NCBI RefSeq assembly: GCF_038024095.1
Contig: NZ_CP150668.1
Location: 496,001-560,000 of the forward strand
Reading direction: 5' to 3'
Source of the DNA: Polaribacter tangerinus
GTDB taxonomy: Bacteria; Bacteroidota; Bacteroidia; Flavobacteriales; Flavobacteriaceae
Length of the DNA: 64,000 nucleotides
Each line of letters opens with the position of its first letter. Positions within the stretch are counted from its first letter, which is position 1. Position numbers and translations under genes: made by a program. Shown here one piece after another: positions 8,446 through 20,500 of the stretch. Under the pieces are notes generated by a model. That model was not told the origin of the DNA, searched no databases, and worked only from the letters and a program-made list of their open reading frames with translations.

Positions 8446-9762
8446 TTATCCTTCTTTTGTCCAATTTAATCTATCTTGTTGATTGTATGGCCAAGGAGCT
8501 CCGTTATTTTCTATATTCGTCATCATAGCATTTAATTCTTGTGGTGCTGCACTCTCTTCCATCACCAAATACCTTCTCATATCCATAATTATAGAAAGCG
8601 GATCTATATTTACAGGACATTCTTCTACACACGCGTTACAACTTGTACATGCCCATAACTCTTCTGGGGTAATATAATCATTTAAAAGCTGTTTACCATC
8701 TTCTTTAAAAGTCCCATTATTTGCATCAATATTTCTTCCAACTTCTTCTAAACGATCTCTTGTGTCCATCATTATTTTTCTTGGAGACAACTTTTTACCA
8801 GTTAAATTTGCCGGGCAAGCAGAGGTACAACGTCCACATTCGGTACACGTATATGCATTCATTAATTGAACCCAGTTTAAATCTGTAACATCAGAAGCAC
8901 CAAACTTTTCAGGAACTTCTTCTGTGGACTCATCTACAGGTGTCGCATAGGGATCTGCATCAGGATCTAACATTAATTTTACTTCGTTCGTAACCGATTC
9001 TAAGTTTGTAAACTGTCCTTTGGGCTGTAAATTTGCATAATATGTATTCGGAAAAGCAAGTAAAATATGCAAATGTTTTGAATAATAAAGGTAATTTAAA
9101 AATACTAAAATTCCTAAAATATGCAACCACCAAGCTGTTCTTTCGATAAGTTGTAAGTTTTCTGACGAGAAACCATTAAATAACGGAGATATAAACTGAC
9201 TTATCACATTACCAGTTCCTGCTTGCTGAAAAGGCACATCTGTTGCATTCATCACCATAAAAAGAGCCATTAAAACCATTTCGAAATACAAAATAAAGTT
9301 TCCATCCTTCTTAGGCCAACCTTTCATTTCGCTACTTAAAAATCTTTTGATATTTGCTACGTTTCTTCGTGTCCAAAAAATTATAACTGCTACAAAAACA
9401 AGTGCTGCTAAAACCTCAAAGGAACCAATAAGAAAACCATAAGTAGCAGTACCAATATAATCTTTAAAAACCCTATGAGTTCCTAAAACACCATCTACAA
9501 TTATTTCTAAAACCTCTATATTTATTATTACAAAACCAATGTAAACAATCAAATGTAATATACCAGAAATTGGTCTTCTAACCATTTTGCTTTGTCCAAA
9601 AGCTATGCTTAGCATATTTTTCCAGCGAGCAGATTTTTGGTCTGTTCTATTGATATCTTTTCCTAAATTGATGTTTCTAATTACTTTACGAATATTTAAC
9701 GTAAAAAAACCTATACCAGCAATTAATGCAATGGTAAATAGAATGTTCGGAATATATTGCAT
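8446..9762 (-). CDS. Membrane-bound (4Fe-4S) ferredoxin/HdrE-like oxidoreductase subunit
   Basis: About 438 residues counted from the ATG at 9762. That start is preferred because it begins directly with a membrane helix and lies 10 bp after the MCE stop; the longer frame back to 9816 would overlap the MCE gene. The N-terminal two thirds are a NarI/HdrE-like domain with five to six helices and histidines suited to heme b (for example near HLIVYIGF). The C-terminus has two 4Fe-4S clusters: CTECGRCTSACP and CTSCNACVEECP. It likely passes electrons between quinone and the CCG subunit encoded downstream, like an HdrDE-type complex; the true substrate is unknown. Confidence 0.85.
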   Translation of the reverse strand: MQYIPNILFTIALIAGIGFFTLNIRKVIRNINLGKDINRTDQKSARWKNMLSIAFGQSKMVRRPISGILHLIVYIGFVIINIEVLEIIVDGVLGTHRVFKDYIGTATYGFLIGSFEVLAALVFVAVIIFWTRRNVANIKRFLSSEMKGWPKKDGNFILYFEMVLMALFMVMNATDVPFQQAGTGNVISQFISPLFNGFSSENLQLIERTAWWLHILGILVFLNYLYYSKHLHILLAFPNTYYANLQPKGQFTNLESVTNEVKLMLDPDADPYATPVDESTEEVPEKFGASDVTDLNWVQLMNAYTCTECGRCTSACPANLTGKKLSPRKIMMDTRDRLEEVGRNIDANNGTFKEDGKQLLNDYITPEELWACTSCNACVEECPVNIDPLSIIMDMRRYLVMEESAAPQELNAMMTNIENNGAPWPYNQQDRLNWTKEG

Positions 9763-9772
9763 ACGAATAAAA

Positions 9773-10720
9773 TTAATTTTTTGGTGATTCTTCGTAAGAA
9801 TCTGGACTTTTACCAAAGATAGAAAAATGGATGTATCTTTTAGGATTTAACTTAATATCTCTTAACAATTGTTCTAACTCTTTGGTGGCAGCCTCTAAAT
9901 TGTTATACATGTTTTTGTCATTAATAAGTTTACCAACAGTACCCTCTCCCGAATTAATTTTTTCTGATACACTGTTAAAATTAGAAATAGCATTTTCTGC
10001 ATTTTTAATAATTTCATTAAAGTTTACTGATGCTAAACTGTCTGATACTTTACTAAAATTTTCTGTGATATTTTTAGTATTTTCTATACTATTCTTTAAA
10101 GATTCTTTGTTTTCTACAATCATTGTATTTACTGTTGAAACAGTAGATCTTAATTGATGAATTGTAGCGGACAAATCTGTAATTGAACGATTTACTTCAG
10201 AAATAGTTTTCTCATTTAAAATCTTATTAATACCACCAAACAAAGTGTCGGCACTAACCAAAACTTTTTCTATTTTTTGCTGTAACGGGTCTAATCGTTC
10301 GCCTATAGACGTAAATAAGCTTTCTTCCATCTCACCTGTTAAAAAATCTCCAGAAACTGCTGCTTCTCCATTATAATCGGGTATAATAGCAAGGCTAGAA
10401 CCACTTAATGGGTTTGGAGAGTATATTTGTACCAAACTATTTTTAGAAAACTCGAAATCATTTTCTACATGAAAGGTAACAATTAAATAGCCTTTTTTTT
10501 CTGGGGTGGTATTAAACTCAATTTTATCTACTTTTCCTACTTTTAATCCATTTATGGTAACAGGGCTAGATTTAGACAATCCACCAATTTTTGCATACTC
10601 TACTTTAAAGACTCTAGTACCAGTATCAAATAAATTTGTTCCTTTAAGAAAATTAAATCCCCAAATAAAACCAACAACTATTACTACTGCTATTATCCCT
10701 ACTTTTAACTCTTTAGACAT
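9773..10720 (-). CDS. MlaD family (MCE) lipid-transport protein
   Basis: A 315-residue protein with one N-terminal membrane anchor (residues about 7-25), an MCE domain at about 36-115 (FKVEYAKIGGLSKSSPVTINGLKVGKV is cut here to its hallmark GGL...V.NG..VG), and a long helical C-terminus (about 140-300) suited to a hexameric tube. MCE proteins carry phospholipids between the two membranes. No mlaE/mlaF permease or ATPase gene is adjacent, so its transporter must be encoded elsewhere. It lies between the amidase and the Fe-S genes in one minus-strand series. Confidence 0.88.
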   Translation of the reverse strand: MSKELKVGIIAVVIVVGFIWGFNFLKGTNLFDTGTRVFKVEYAKIGGLSKSSPVTINGLKVGKVDKIEFNTTPEKKGYLIVTFHVENDFEFSKNSLVQIYSPNPLSGSSLAIIPDYNGEAAVSGDFLTGEMEESLFTSIGERLDPLQQKIEKVLVSADTLFGGINKILNEKTISEVNRSITDLSATIHQLRSTVSTVNTMIVENKESLKNSIENTKNITENFSKVSDSLASVNFNEIIKNAENAISNFNSVSEKINSGEGTVGKLINDKNMYNNLEAATKELEQLLRDIKLNPKRYIHFSIFGKSPDSYEESPKN

Positions 10721-10768
10721 ATTTAAATTTTTACAAACAATATTACTATTATTTTTTTGTTGAAACCG

Positions 10769-11866
10769 TTAATTAGATGGTAATTTTAAGGCTTCTTCTA
10801 CACTAATTTTTTCTCCATTTTTAAAGGCAACAATAAATGCTGTTTTGTAACCTTTTAACTTTGCCTCTTTTAAAGCTTTTTGTATATTTTTGTAGCTCGA
10901 ACTATTACCATAATAATACTTAAAATAGGCACCAACTACTACCCTTTCTACATTTTTTAAACCTTTAAAATTATATGTTTTTGGTGCTATCTTGTTTTTA
11001 CTTGAAGCAATTTGTACTTTATACATTATAAAGTTATCATTAGTATCTTCTTCGGATAAAACGACCGTATTTAATTTTAAATTTTCTACATACTTATAAA
11101 TTGCATCTGCAATTGCAGTAGCCATTTGCGATTGCCCCCGACTAGAATTTAAATACCTTCCTTCTGTTTTGTTTGTTAAAAAACCTAATTCTACCAATAC
11201 ACTTGGCATAATTGTTTCTCGTAAAACCTGAAAATTATCTTGTTTTACCTTTCTATCATTTCTTTTTAGTTTAAAGGCAAAATTATGTTGAATTAAGCTT
11301 GCAATAGTTAAACTTTTGTCTAAATTTTCTTCTTGTAACAAAGACAAACCTATTACAGATTCTGCCGAATTAGGATCAAATCCCTTGTATTTATCTTGAT
11401 AATTATCTTCTAATAAAACTACTGCATTTTCTCTTTTTGCAATCTCTAAGTTTTTCTTATTCCCTCTAAGTCCTAAAACAAAAGTTCCTGCCCCATATGC
11501 ATTTGAAGTATGAGAATCGCAATGAATCGACACAAATAAATCGGCCTTTGCATGGTTAGCAATATCTCCACGTTTCCATAAATCTACAAAAACATCGTTC
11601 TTTCTTGTATATATTATTTTAACATCTGGTCTTTTTTCTAACTTTTTACCTACTAATAAAGCCACTTTTAAAGCAATGTTTTTCTCTTTAAAACCGTTAC
11701 CTAAATTACCAGGGTCTTTCCCTCCATGCCCTGCATCTAAAACTATGGTGTAGCTTTTTTGTGCAGCTGCAGAGAAACTTATAAATAACATAGCTAAAAA
11801 TACTACCCTAAAAAGAGTTGTTTTAGAAGTGTAAATATTTTTGTGTTTTTGTTGGGATTGCATCAA
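10769..11866 (-). CDS. N-acetylmuramoyl-L-alanine amidase (AmiC type)
   Basis: Periplasmic zinc amidase that cuts the muramyl-alanine bond to separate daughter cells. The 365-residue protein has an N-terminal signal/anchor (residues about 19-36, ending SAAAQ), then an Amidase_3 domain: H47 in DAGHGG, E61, H115 in SIHCDSH, and the catalytic glutamate in SVLVELGFL. The last 90 residues (YKVQIASS onward) look like a SPOR-like peptidoglycan-binding domain. It is divergent from lptD, with under 100 bp between them, and followed by the MCE gene. Confidence 0.92.
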   Translation of the reverse strand: MMQSQQKHKNIYTSKTTLFRVVFLAMLFISFSAAAQKSYTIVLDAGHGGKDPGNLGNGFKEKNIALKVALLVGKKLEKRPDVKIIYTRKNDVFVDLWKRGDIANHAKADLFVSIHCDSHTSNAYGAGTFVLGLRGNKKNLEIAKRENAVVLLEDNYQDKYKGFDPNSAESVIGLSLLQEENLDKSLTIASLIQHNFAFKLKRNDRKVKQDNFQVLRETIMPSVLVELGFLTNKTEGRYLNSSRGQSQMATAIADAIYKYVENLKLNTVVLSEEDTNDNFIMYKVQIASSKNKIAPKTYNFKGLKNVERVVVGAYFKYYYGNSSSYKNIQKALKEAKLKGYKTAFIVAFKNGEKISVEEALKLPSN

Positions 11867-11954
11867 TAAAATTTAACTAATTTTGAATTTTTAAATTTGG
11901 GGATTCAAAAAGTATACCCTATTTTAAATTAATACAAAAATAGTATTTAAAGCA

Positions 11955-14654
11955 TTGCAAACAAACCTATCATATATTCTTTTATTTTGTAGCCTCTTTT
12001 TTACGAAGTTTACATACACTCAAGATATAAAATCTTCAAAAAAAATAGTGTTAGAAGCAATAAAAAAAGACACTTTATTACCTCTAAAAAAGGACACTGT
12101 TTTTAAAGAAAAAAAGGACAGTCTCGTTTTACAAAAAAAAGATAGTATCTCATTAGATTCTCTAAAACCGAAAGAAACTATTGAAGATATTATTGTTCAT
12201 GTAGCAAAAGACTATACCATACAAGATGCTGTAAATAAAAAGGTTACTCTCTACAACGAAGCCAATATTACCTACACCGAAATAGACTTAAAAGCAGGAA
12301 TTATAGTTGTAGATTATAAGAAAAACACTCTTTTTGCAAAAGGAATAATAGACAGTACGGGCTATGTACAAAAACCTGTTTTTAGACAAGGTAGTGAGGA
12401 AACTGTTCAAGATTCTATCATTTATAACTTTAAAACTAAAAGAGCACTTATTTACGGTTTAAAAACAAAACAAGGCGAAATGTTTACCTACGGAGAAAAA
12501 ACAAAACGGGTAAACGACTCTACGTTATACATTCGTAAAATACGTTTTACAACCTCAGACAAAGACAATCCTGATTATTATATAGGAACAAGCAAAGCAA
12601 AAATTGTACCTGGAAAAAAAATTATTGTAGGTGGAAGTCAATTATTTTTAGCTGATGTACCAACACCTTTATTTTTACCATTTGCCTATTTTCCAATAAC
12701 AGAAACAAGTGTTTCTGGTTTTTTAATTCCGGCTTTTGACACCGGTAACAGTGTTAGAGGTATTGGTTTTCAGAATGGTGGATATTATTTTGCCATAAAT
12801 AATTATGTAGATTTAGCCATTACTGGCGATGCTTATTCTAACGGTAGCTGGGGCTTAAGAGCCAACTCGAACTATAATAAAAGATATCGCTTTAATGGTA
12901 ATTTTAATTTTAGTTTCGAAAACAACATCAATGGTATTAGAGGTTTTGACGACTTTAGTAAGTCTAGTAATTTTAACATCAGATGGAGTCACAATCAAGA
13001 CCAAAAAGCGAGTCCGAATTCTAGATTTTCTGCCTCTGTAAACTTAGGTAGCAGTAAATTTTTTAGACAATCTCAAAACCAATTTAACATTGCTCAAACA
13101 CAAACTAATAGTTTTAACTCCTCTATAAATTACAGTAAAACATTTGTTGGCACACCGTTTAATATGAATGTAACCGCAACGCATCAACAAAATACAAATA
13201 CAGAGCAAATAACAATGACCTTGCCATCGCTTACACTAAATATGAACAGAGTGTATCCGTTTCAAGGTAAAGGTGGTGTAAAGAAAAATGCCATTCAAAA
13301 AATGGGCTTCAACTATACGTTAGAGGGCCAGTATTTAATAAACACTACCGACAGTGAATTTTTAACAAGTAAAATGTTTGAAACTGCTCGTTCTGGTATG
13401 AAACATAGAACCGGAACAAACACCAACTTTAAAGCATTTAAATATTTTACGGTATCGCCAAGTATTAATTATGAAGAGGTTTGGCAATTCGATTATATCC
13501 AAAAAAAATACGATGCTAATGATAATATAGTTGTAACCGATACTTTACGTGGTTTTAAAAGTTTTAGAGAATACAATACTGGTGTAAGTATTGCTACAAA
13601 TTTATATGGTACTTTTAATATTAACAAAGGACGATTAAAGGCAATAAGACATACATTTAGACCTACAATTTCCTATAATTACAGACCCGATTTTCAAGAA
13701 AAATACCTTCAACAAGTTAGAAATGGTAATAACCCAAACGACATTGAAAGCTATACTGCTTTCGATAGAGGTATTTATGGCGGACCGTCTGGTGGTCTAA
13801 GCAATTCTATAGGAATATCTTTAAACAATGTTTTAGAGGCAAAAATGGCACCCGAAGATCCAGATAGCGATGAGGAAGATAAAAAAGTTACCCTTTTAAA
13901 CAACCTAAACTTTAGAACTAACTATAATTTAGCAGCAGACAGTTTAAAACTTTCTCCTGTTACTTTCTCTGCTGGAACCAGACTTTTTAAAGATAAGTTG
14001 GCCGTTAATTTAAGTGGAAGTTTAGATCCGTATAAAGTTATTAAAACAGCTTCGGGAAGCATTATTAATATTGATGAATTTAACCCAGGATTTTTAAGGT
14101 TAACCAATGCCAATTTAACTGCTAACTATTCTATTTCTAGTGAAGATTTTAAAAAAGATTCTAAAGAAGATACTCAGAATAACCAAAAAAGAGACCCTAA
14201 TAACGCACCAGACGTAATTGGTGCAGATATAAACCCGACTGATGGTTTTGGAAGTCGTGCAGGAATAAATACTGATAAAAAAGATAAAAATAAATCGGCA
14301 GAGCTTTACAAAGCTACTATACCTTGGTCTATTAATTTAGCATATTCTACGAATTATAGAAATAATGGAATTGACAGTGGAGAAATTGGGGTTCATAGTT
14401 TAATGTTTAGTGGTAATGTAGAACTTTCTCCAAAATGGAAAATGGGATATTCTTCTGGATACGACTTTAAAGGCGGAGCTTTTACATTTTCTAGATTCAA
14501 TTTTACTAGAGACTTAGACAGCTGGCAGTTCAATTTTAATTGGGTTCCTTTCGGTACAAACTCATCTTATACTTTTTTTATTGGCGTAAAATCTTCTGTT
14601 TTAGCCGATTTAAAATGGGATAAAAACAAGCCGCCAGACAGAAGGTTATTTTAA
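11955..14654 (+). CDS. lptD: LPS-assembly outer-membrane protein LptD
   Basis: Inserts LPS in the outer leaflet of the outer membrane. It has 899 residues: signal peptide 1-22, a lysine-rich linker, an OstA/LptA-like beta-jellyroll (about 85-230), and a large barrel domain to the end. The region SQLFLADVPTPLFLPFAYFP is the usual LptD segment between jellyroll and barrel. The only standard start in frame is TTG at 11955, since a stop lies at 11925-11927; the signal peptide follows at once, so TTG initiation looks real. The end GVKSSVLADLKWDKNKPPD is common in Bacteroidota LptD. ridA follows after 31 bp. Confidence 0.9.
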   Translation: MQTNLSYILLFCSLFFTKFTYTQDIKSSKKIVLEAIKKDTLLPLKKDTVFKEKKDSLVLQKKDSISLDSLKPKETIEDIIVHVAKDYTIQDAVNKKVTLYNEANITYTEIDLKAGIIVVDYKKNTLFAKGIIDSTGYVQKPVFRQGSEETVQDSIIYNFKTKRALIYGLKTKQGEMFTYGEKTKRVNDSTLYIRKIRFTTSDKDNPDYYIGTSKAKIVPGKKIIVGGSQLFLADVPTPLFLPFAYFPITETSVSGFLIPAFDTGNSVRGIGFQNGGYYFAINNYVDLAITGDAYSNGSWGLRANSNYNKRYRFNGNFNFSFENNINGIRGFDDFSKSSNFNIRWSHNQDQKASPNSRFSASVNLGSSKFFRQSQNQFNIAQTQTNSFNSSINYSKTFVGTPFNMNVTATHQQNTNTEQITMTLPSLTLNMNRVYPFQGKGGVKKNAIQKMGFNYTLEGQYLINTTDSEFLTSKMFETARSGMKHRTGTNTNFKAFKYFTVSPSINYEEVWQFDYIQKKYDANDNIVVTDTLRGFKSFREYNTGVSIATNLYGTFNINKGRLKAIRHTFRPTISYNYRPDFQEKYLQQVRNGNNPNDIESYTAFDRGIYGGPSGGLSNSIGISLNNVLEAKMAPEDPDSDEEDKKVTLLNNLNFRTNYNLAADSLKLSPVTFSAGTRLFKDKLAVNLSGSLDPYKVIKTASGSIINIDEFNPGFLRLTNANLTANYSISSEDFKKDSKEDTQNNQKRDPNNAPDVIGADINPTDGFGSRAGINTDKKDKNKSAELYKATIPWSINLAYSTNYRNNGIDSGEIGVHSLMFSGNVELSPKWKMGYSSGYDFKGGAFTFSRFNFTRDLDSWQFNFNWVPFGTNSSYTFFIGVKSSVLADLKWDKNKPPDRRLF

Positions 14655-14685
14655 TTCTTAAATAAAAAACTAAAATCTAAAAAAT

Positions 14686-15066
14686 ATGAAAAAAGTAATA
14701 ACAACATCAAAAGCACCTGCTCCAATTGGCCCATATAACCAAGCAATTTTAAGTGGAAATACATTGTATACCTCAGGGCAAATAGCAATTAATCCAGAAA
14801 ATGGTGAATTAGTTCTAAAAGATATAAAAACAGAAACGAAACAAGTTATGGAAAACATGAAACAGGTTTTATTAGCTGCGGATATGACTTTCGAAAACGT
14901 AATTAAATCCTCTATTTTTATCTCTGACATGAACAATTTCACAGAAATAAATGCTGTTTATGCAGAATATTTTAATGAAGAAACAGCTCCTGCAAGAGAA
15001 ACTGTAGAAGTTGCCAACTTACCTAAATTTGTAAACGTAGAAATAAGCATGATTGCTGTTAAGTAA
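14686..15066 (+). CDS. ridA: RidA family reactive enamine/imine deaminase
   Basis: A small (126-residue) YjgF/UK114 protein that hydrolyses reactive enamines and imines formed by PLP enzymes; trimeric and cytoplasmic. Hallmarks: PIGPYNQA at 13-20, SGQIA, the arginine R104 that binds the substrate carboxylate (PARETVEV) and E119 (VNVEIS). All family residues are present. It follows lptD and ends before a strong bidirectional terminator. Confidence 0.93.
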   Translation: MKKVITTSKAPAPIGPYNQAILSGNTLYTSGQIAINPENGELVLKDIKTETKQVMENMKQVLLAADMTFENVIKSSIFISDMNNFTEINAVYAEYFNEETAPARETVEVANLPKFVNVEISMIAVK

Positions 15067-15079
15067 GTTTTTAACTTTT

Positions 15080-15200
15080 TGCTACCGCACTATTAAATAT
15101 TTTACGCACAATTTGTCATTCTGTAAGAATCTTTATGCACTGTTGCTTACTCTTGCTTGAGACGCTTTCAGCGAGACAAACCGAATGGTTACTCTAAGAA
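15080..15200. repeat. Possible degenerate intergenic repeat remnant
   Basis: The stretch between ridA and the terminator contains TGTCATTCTGTAAGAATCTT followed by GAGACGCTTTCAGCGAGAC. These resemble decayed forms of the GATTC...GAATGACA intergenic repeats I know from Bacteroidota genomes. I see no second copy in the window, no ORF and no clear hairpin beyond CGCT-TTC-AGCG. Weak call. Confidence 0.25.
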
Positions 15201-15202
15201 CT

Positions 15203-15240
15203 AAAAAAACCTGATAGAAATAAATCTATCAGGTTTTTTT
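15203..15240. terminator. Bidirectional rho-independent terminator between ridA and gapA
   Basis: A perfect 9-bp stem, CCTGATAGA (15210-15218) with TCTATCAGG (15225-15233), loop AATAAA, flanked by an A-run on the left and a T-run on the right. It can end transcription from both convergent genes. Confidence 0.9.
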
Positions 15241-15260
15241 TATAAATATATGAGTTTCTA

Positions 15261-16265
<1,005 letters not shown>

Positions 16266-16292
16266 TTAAAACTTTATTTACGTATTATTAAA

Positions 16293-17276
16293 TTATGTGG
16301 TCATAATATCAGAAACTCTTAAAAGTTCTTGATTAATAGAATGACCTCCTTTTATTGCATCTGCAATACTTGTACTTATTACTTCGTTATCTTTTAGACC
16401 AACCATTAAATTTGTTTTACCGTCTAAAATTAATTCTACAGACTTTACTCCTAACCTACTTGCCAGTACTCTGTCGAAACAAGAAGGTGAACCTCCTCTT
16501 TGCATGTGTCCTAAAACAGATACTCTAACATCATATTCCGGTAAGTTTTCTTCAACATATTTAGCTAACTCATATACGTTTTTACCAGATTTATCGCCTT
16601 CTGCAACAACAACAATGCTAGAAGATTTACCTGTTCTTCGGCTCTTCTTTAAAGATTCTAACATTCTGTCTAGCCCAAGGTCTTCTTCGGGAATTAATAT
16701 CTCTTCTGCACCAGCACCAACTCCTGCATTTAAGGCAATAAAACCTGCATCTCTACCCATTACCTCAACAAAAAACAATCTGTTATGAGAAGAAGCAGTA
16801 TCTCTAATTTTGTCAATTGCCTCTACAGCAGTATTAAGTGCGGTATCATACCCTAAAGTGTGTGATGTTCCAAAAATATCATTATCAATGGTTCCTGGAA
16901 TTCCAATAACTGGGAAGTTAAATTCTTCATTAAAAATTACTGCACCTGTAAAAGAGCCATCTCCACCAATAACGACCATTGCTTCAATTCCGTTTTCTTT
17001 CAGGTGTTCATATGCTTTTGCTCTTCCTTCTTTAGTTCTAAATTCTTTAGATCTTGCAGATTTTAAAATGGTACCTCCTTTATTAATAATATTGTTTACG
17101 CTTCTTGCTGTAAGCTCAATAAAATCTCCATCAATCAAACCTTCATACCCTCGGTATACACCTACACAACTAACTCTGTAATAAGCACATGCTCTCACTA
17201 CAGATCTTATTGCTGCATTCATTCCTGGTGCATCTCCACCAGAAGTCATGACCGCTATTTTCTTTATTTTCTTCAT
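16293..17276 (-). CDS. pfkA: ATP-dependent 6-phosphofructokinase
   Basis: Phosphorylates fructose-6-phosphate. At 327 residues it has the normal bacterial length. Motifs: SGGDAPGMNAAIR at 12-24 (ATP), GGDGS at 104-108, TIDND at 129-133 with catalytic D131, MGRDAG, and LGHMQRGG for the sugar phosphate. A glycine follows GGDGS, as in ATP-dependent rather than PPi-dependent enzymes. First gene of the pfkA-gapA operon; the 227-bp region upstream holds its promoter (a TAATTTTG -7-like box reads on the minus strand at 17422-17429). Confidence 0.95.
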   Translation of the reverse strand: MKKIKKIAVMTSGGDAPGMNAAIRSVVRACAYYRVSCVGVYRGYEGLIDGDFIELTARSVNNIINKGGTILKSARSKEFRTKEGRAKAYEHLKENGIEAMVVIGGDGSFTGAVIFNEEFNFPVIGIPGTIDNDIFGTSHTLGYDTALNTAVEAIDKIRDTASSHNRLFFVEVMGRDAGFIALNAGVGAGAEEILIPEEDLGLDRMLESLKKSRRTGKSSSIVVVAEGDKSGKNVYELAKYVEENLPEYDVRVSVLGHMQRGGSPSCFDRVLASRLGVKSVELILDGKTNLMVGLKDNEVISTSIADAIKGGHSINQELLRVSDIMTT

Positions 17277-17503
17277 ATTTATGTTTTGTAAATTTAATGC
17301 TTTTTAAGCAGTTTTAATAAAAAAACTACGAAATCGTTTTAGCCTGTTTTCCCTTTATTTAAAAAGCTTTTTATTCGGAAATAATTGAAATAAAAACCCT
17401 TATTCCTGTGTATTAAAAGTACAAAATTATGCGTTTATAAAAAGTAAAAAATGAATACGAATGTAAAGGAAAATTAAAATATTTTGCGAAGTCTACTTTT
17501 TTT

Positions 17504-20500
17504 TTAATTTCCTTCAAAATTCTCGAAAGGAACTCTTCTTGTTTGGGTAGTGTCCTTTTTAACAGACTTTACAACCGATTGCTTTTTTTTACTTTTAACG
17601 CCAATTTTAGAGAGTAAATCAGACAAAGTATTAAAGTTTACTTGGTATGAAAGTCCTATTCCTTGAGTGTAGCCCTGGTCTTCAATTGTATACTGAATTT
17701 CGTTTTGCCTATTAAAAATAACACCTCTAAAATTTCCTTCTTTATTCAGCAATACCTCTACCTTTACCTCTCCCACAACACTAGACTGTGTTTGTGTGCC
17801 TATTGGTACTCCTACTTTTCCGTTTATAATTACTCGATCACTTACTTGTGTGCTTACAGATAAATCTACTTGATTATCTATATTTAATCGATCTAAATCG
17901 TTATCTCTTTGTCCTTGTTGATAATCTACCCCGAGCTGAAATTTACTATCTGGACTGTTTAGCAAGCTTGAAAAAGCAGCAGCAATTGCACTAGAAGCTG
18001 TATTTGTGATTTGATCTGAGGCATTAAAATTAACTCTATCTGGATTTACAAAGTTACCAAAGGCTAATAAAGAAATAAATTGAGTTGTTTTTTCATTTAC
18101 ATTGTTATCGTTAAGAATAAATTCTAACTCGTTTGCTATTGTTGGGTCTACGTTCGTTAATAAAATATCTAACTCTTGTTTAGAGGTGAAAAGACCTCCC
18201 GTAATCCTTGCTACCAAATCTACTTCGATATTTCTATTTGAATTAAAATTTTCTAATAAAACACCGGGGTTTGCCTTTGCTTTGTATACGGCAGTTACGT
18301 CTAAATTTGCATCTGCCGGATTTCCGTTCCACGAAACAGTTCCTCCTTTTTGAATAACAAATGGTTTATTTACGATACCGCCATATTTAAAGTCATAAAC
18401 ACCCGTATCTACCACATAATCTCCAAACATATTAAATTTACCTCTGGTATTTATTTCTATTTGCAGGTTACCGGTTCCTTTTCCAGATAATTGACTCCCG
18501 TATACCTCATCTATAACCACCTGTGCAATAGCATCTTTAGTTACCTCTAACGTAATATTTAGTGTCAGACCTTTAAGCGCTTCAAGTGCAATTTCTTTTT
18601 GCCTTTCTTTTACAAGTTTATCGTCCGACTTAAAGTGAATAAGATTAAAACTATCTACTGTTTCTACATCTTTTAACGGCACAACAAAAACTGTTCCCGG
18701 CATCGATTTGGCATTAATATTAATGGTTAACCGGTCTGTTAACCCAAAAATATCTGCAGAGCCATCTATAAATGCAGTGCCATAATAAAGTGCCTCGTCT
18801 GAGTTTTCGGTGTCTAAAACCAATAAATTATCACTTTTTATATTTAAATCTAAAAACCATTGCTTAAAGTTTAGGTGAGAAATATTCCCTTCTAAAACTC
18901 CTTTTGTTTTAGATTTTGTATCAATCATTTTAAAATTTTCAATTATAAATGATTGTTGCAAAAGTGTAATTACCGATTCTCCCTCAAAATCATAATCTAC
19001 GTTTAAGTAAGGAAATTTTAAGCCTGCATTTTTAAGCCGCAATGTTCCCTCCATATCCGGATTTCCCAAGAAACCTCGTAATGTAAAATTGCCCGTTGCA
19101 CTTCCTCTTAAAGAGGATAACACATCTTTTCCGAGAGGACTAAAAGCCTCTAGTTGAAACTCTTCTAAAAAAACTTCCAAATCTATAATGGGTCTCTCTT
19201 CTGAAAAATCTAATTTCCCATTAGCGGCAATACTTTTTACATTTTTATTATCAATTGAAATAGCTACATCGTATTTTTTGTATGAATTATCTCCTTTGAT
19301 ATTTACAACAAGATCGCCTTGTTTAAAATCATTTACCTCAAAATTTTTAATTTTTAGTGCTGCTTCTGGATTGTAAATACTATCTTTTTGTATAAAATCT
19401 AAATGACCAGATAGTACTCCTTTTAATGCTAAACTGTCTATTTTAGGAAGAAAGCTTTGTAGCTTAACTTTGGTAAAATCTGCTAAAAATATTTTTTCAT
19501 CATCTCCTTTTACACTTCCTGTAAACTCAATTTTTTGTTCATTAGAAACTAATTTAAACTTACTAAAGTTAAACTCATTGTTTGATAAATCGAAAGTTAT
19601 TTTATCGAGATTTTCTGAGTCTGGATTGATATTCCAGGTGTTATTTTTAAAAATAAAAGATGATTTTTCGAATCCTAGCACAGATTTTCCTTCTTTGTTA
19701 AATGTATAAAAGAAATCGAGATTAAAGTTTTCGTTATTTTTATTTCCGCCTTTAAAAATAGACTTAAAATGCAGCGTGTCATTTTCTGTTCTATTAATTA
19801 AATTTAGTTTAGAAATTTTGTAATATTCGGTATTTACTTCACTGGCAGTTAGAGAAGTGTTGTATAATGGATTTTTATTATCGGTTAATAAAAAGATATC
19901 CTTTACCTCGTTATTGTAAGCAAAAATTCTTGGCGATGATAAATTGAACCGAAAAAGTTCTTTGTCTGAGTTTATTTTTCCTTTAAAACGAGTATTATCA
20001 TCTATAAAAACTTTTGGAAAAAAAACATTGACTATTTTATTATATACACTAATATTAAAATCTAAAAATTGATTTGGAGCCACAGAATAAGGCTTATAAT
20101 TTGTATAAATACTACCCAAAGCATTTTGTGCCACCTTACCTAATTCAGAAAAGTAAAACTTACCTGTAATATAGCCCTTTGCAATGTCTTCAGAAACAAC
20201 TTCTATTGTTTTAATGCTATCTTTTAAAGATGAAGTAACCTCAAATTCTTTAAACCGAAATTCTTCCTTTTGATTGGTATACAATACATTTTTAAAAATG
20301 GCTTTTCCTACTATGTCATCAAAAGTATTTCCTTCAATATCTAAAGAAATAGCTCCTTTAACAATAGAAACAGTGTCTCTTGTAAATAAGTTGGTTTCTC
20401 TAAGATTTAGATATTTGATATCAGAATTAAAGTCGAACTTATTTACTTTAGAAGACAAATCTGCCAAACCGTTAAATTGCATTTTAAAATTATCATCATC

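Noticed and set aside
9763..9816. Longer N-terminus of the membrane Fe-S subunit
   Set aside because: It overlaps the end of the MCE gene and adds a polar tail before the first membrane helix; the ATG at 9762 fits better.
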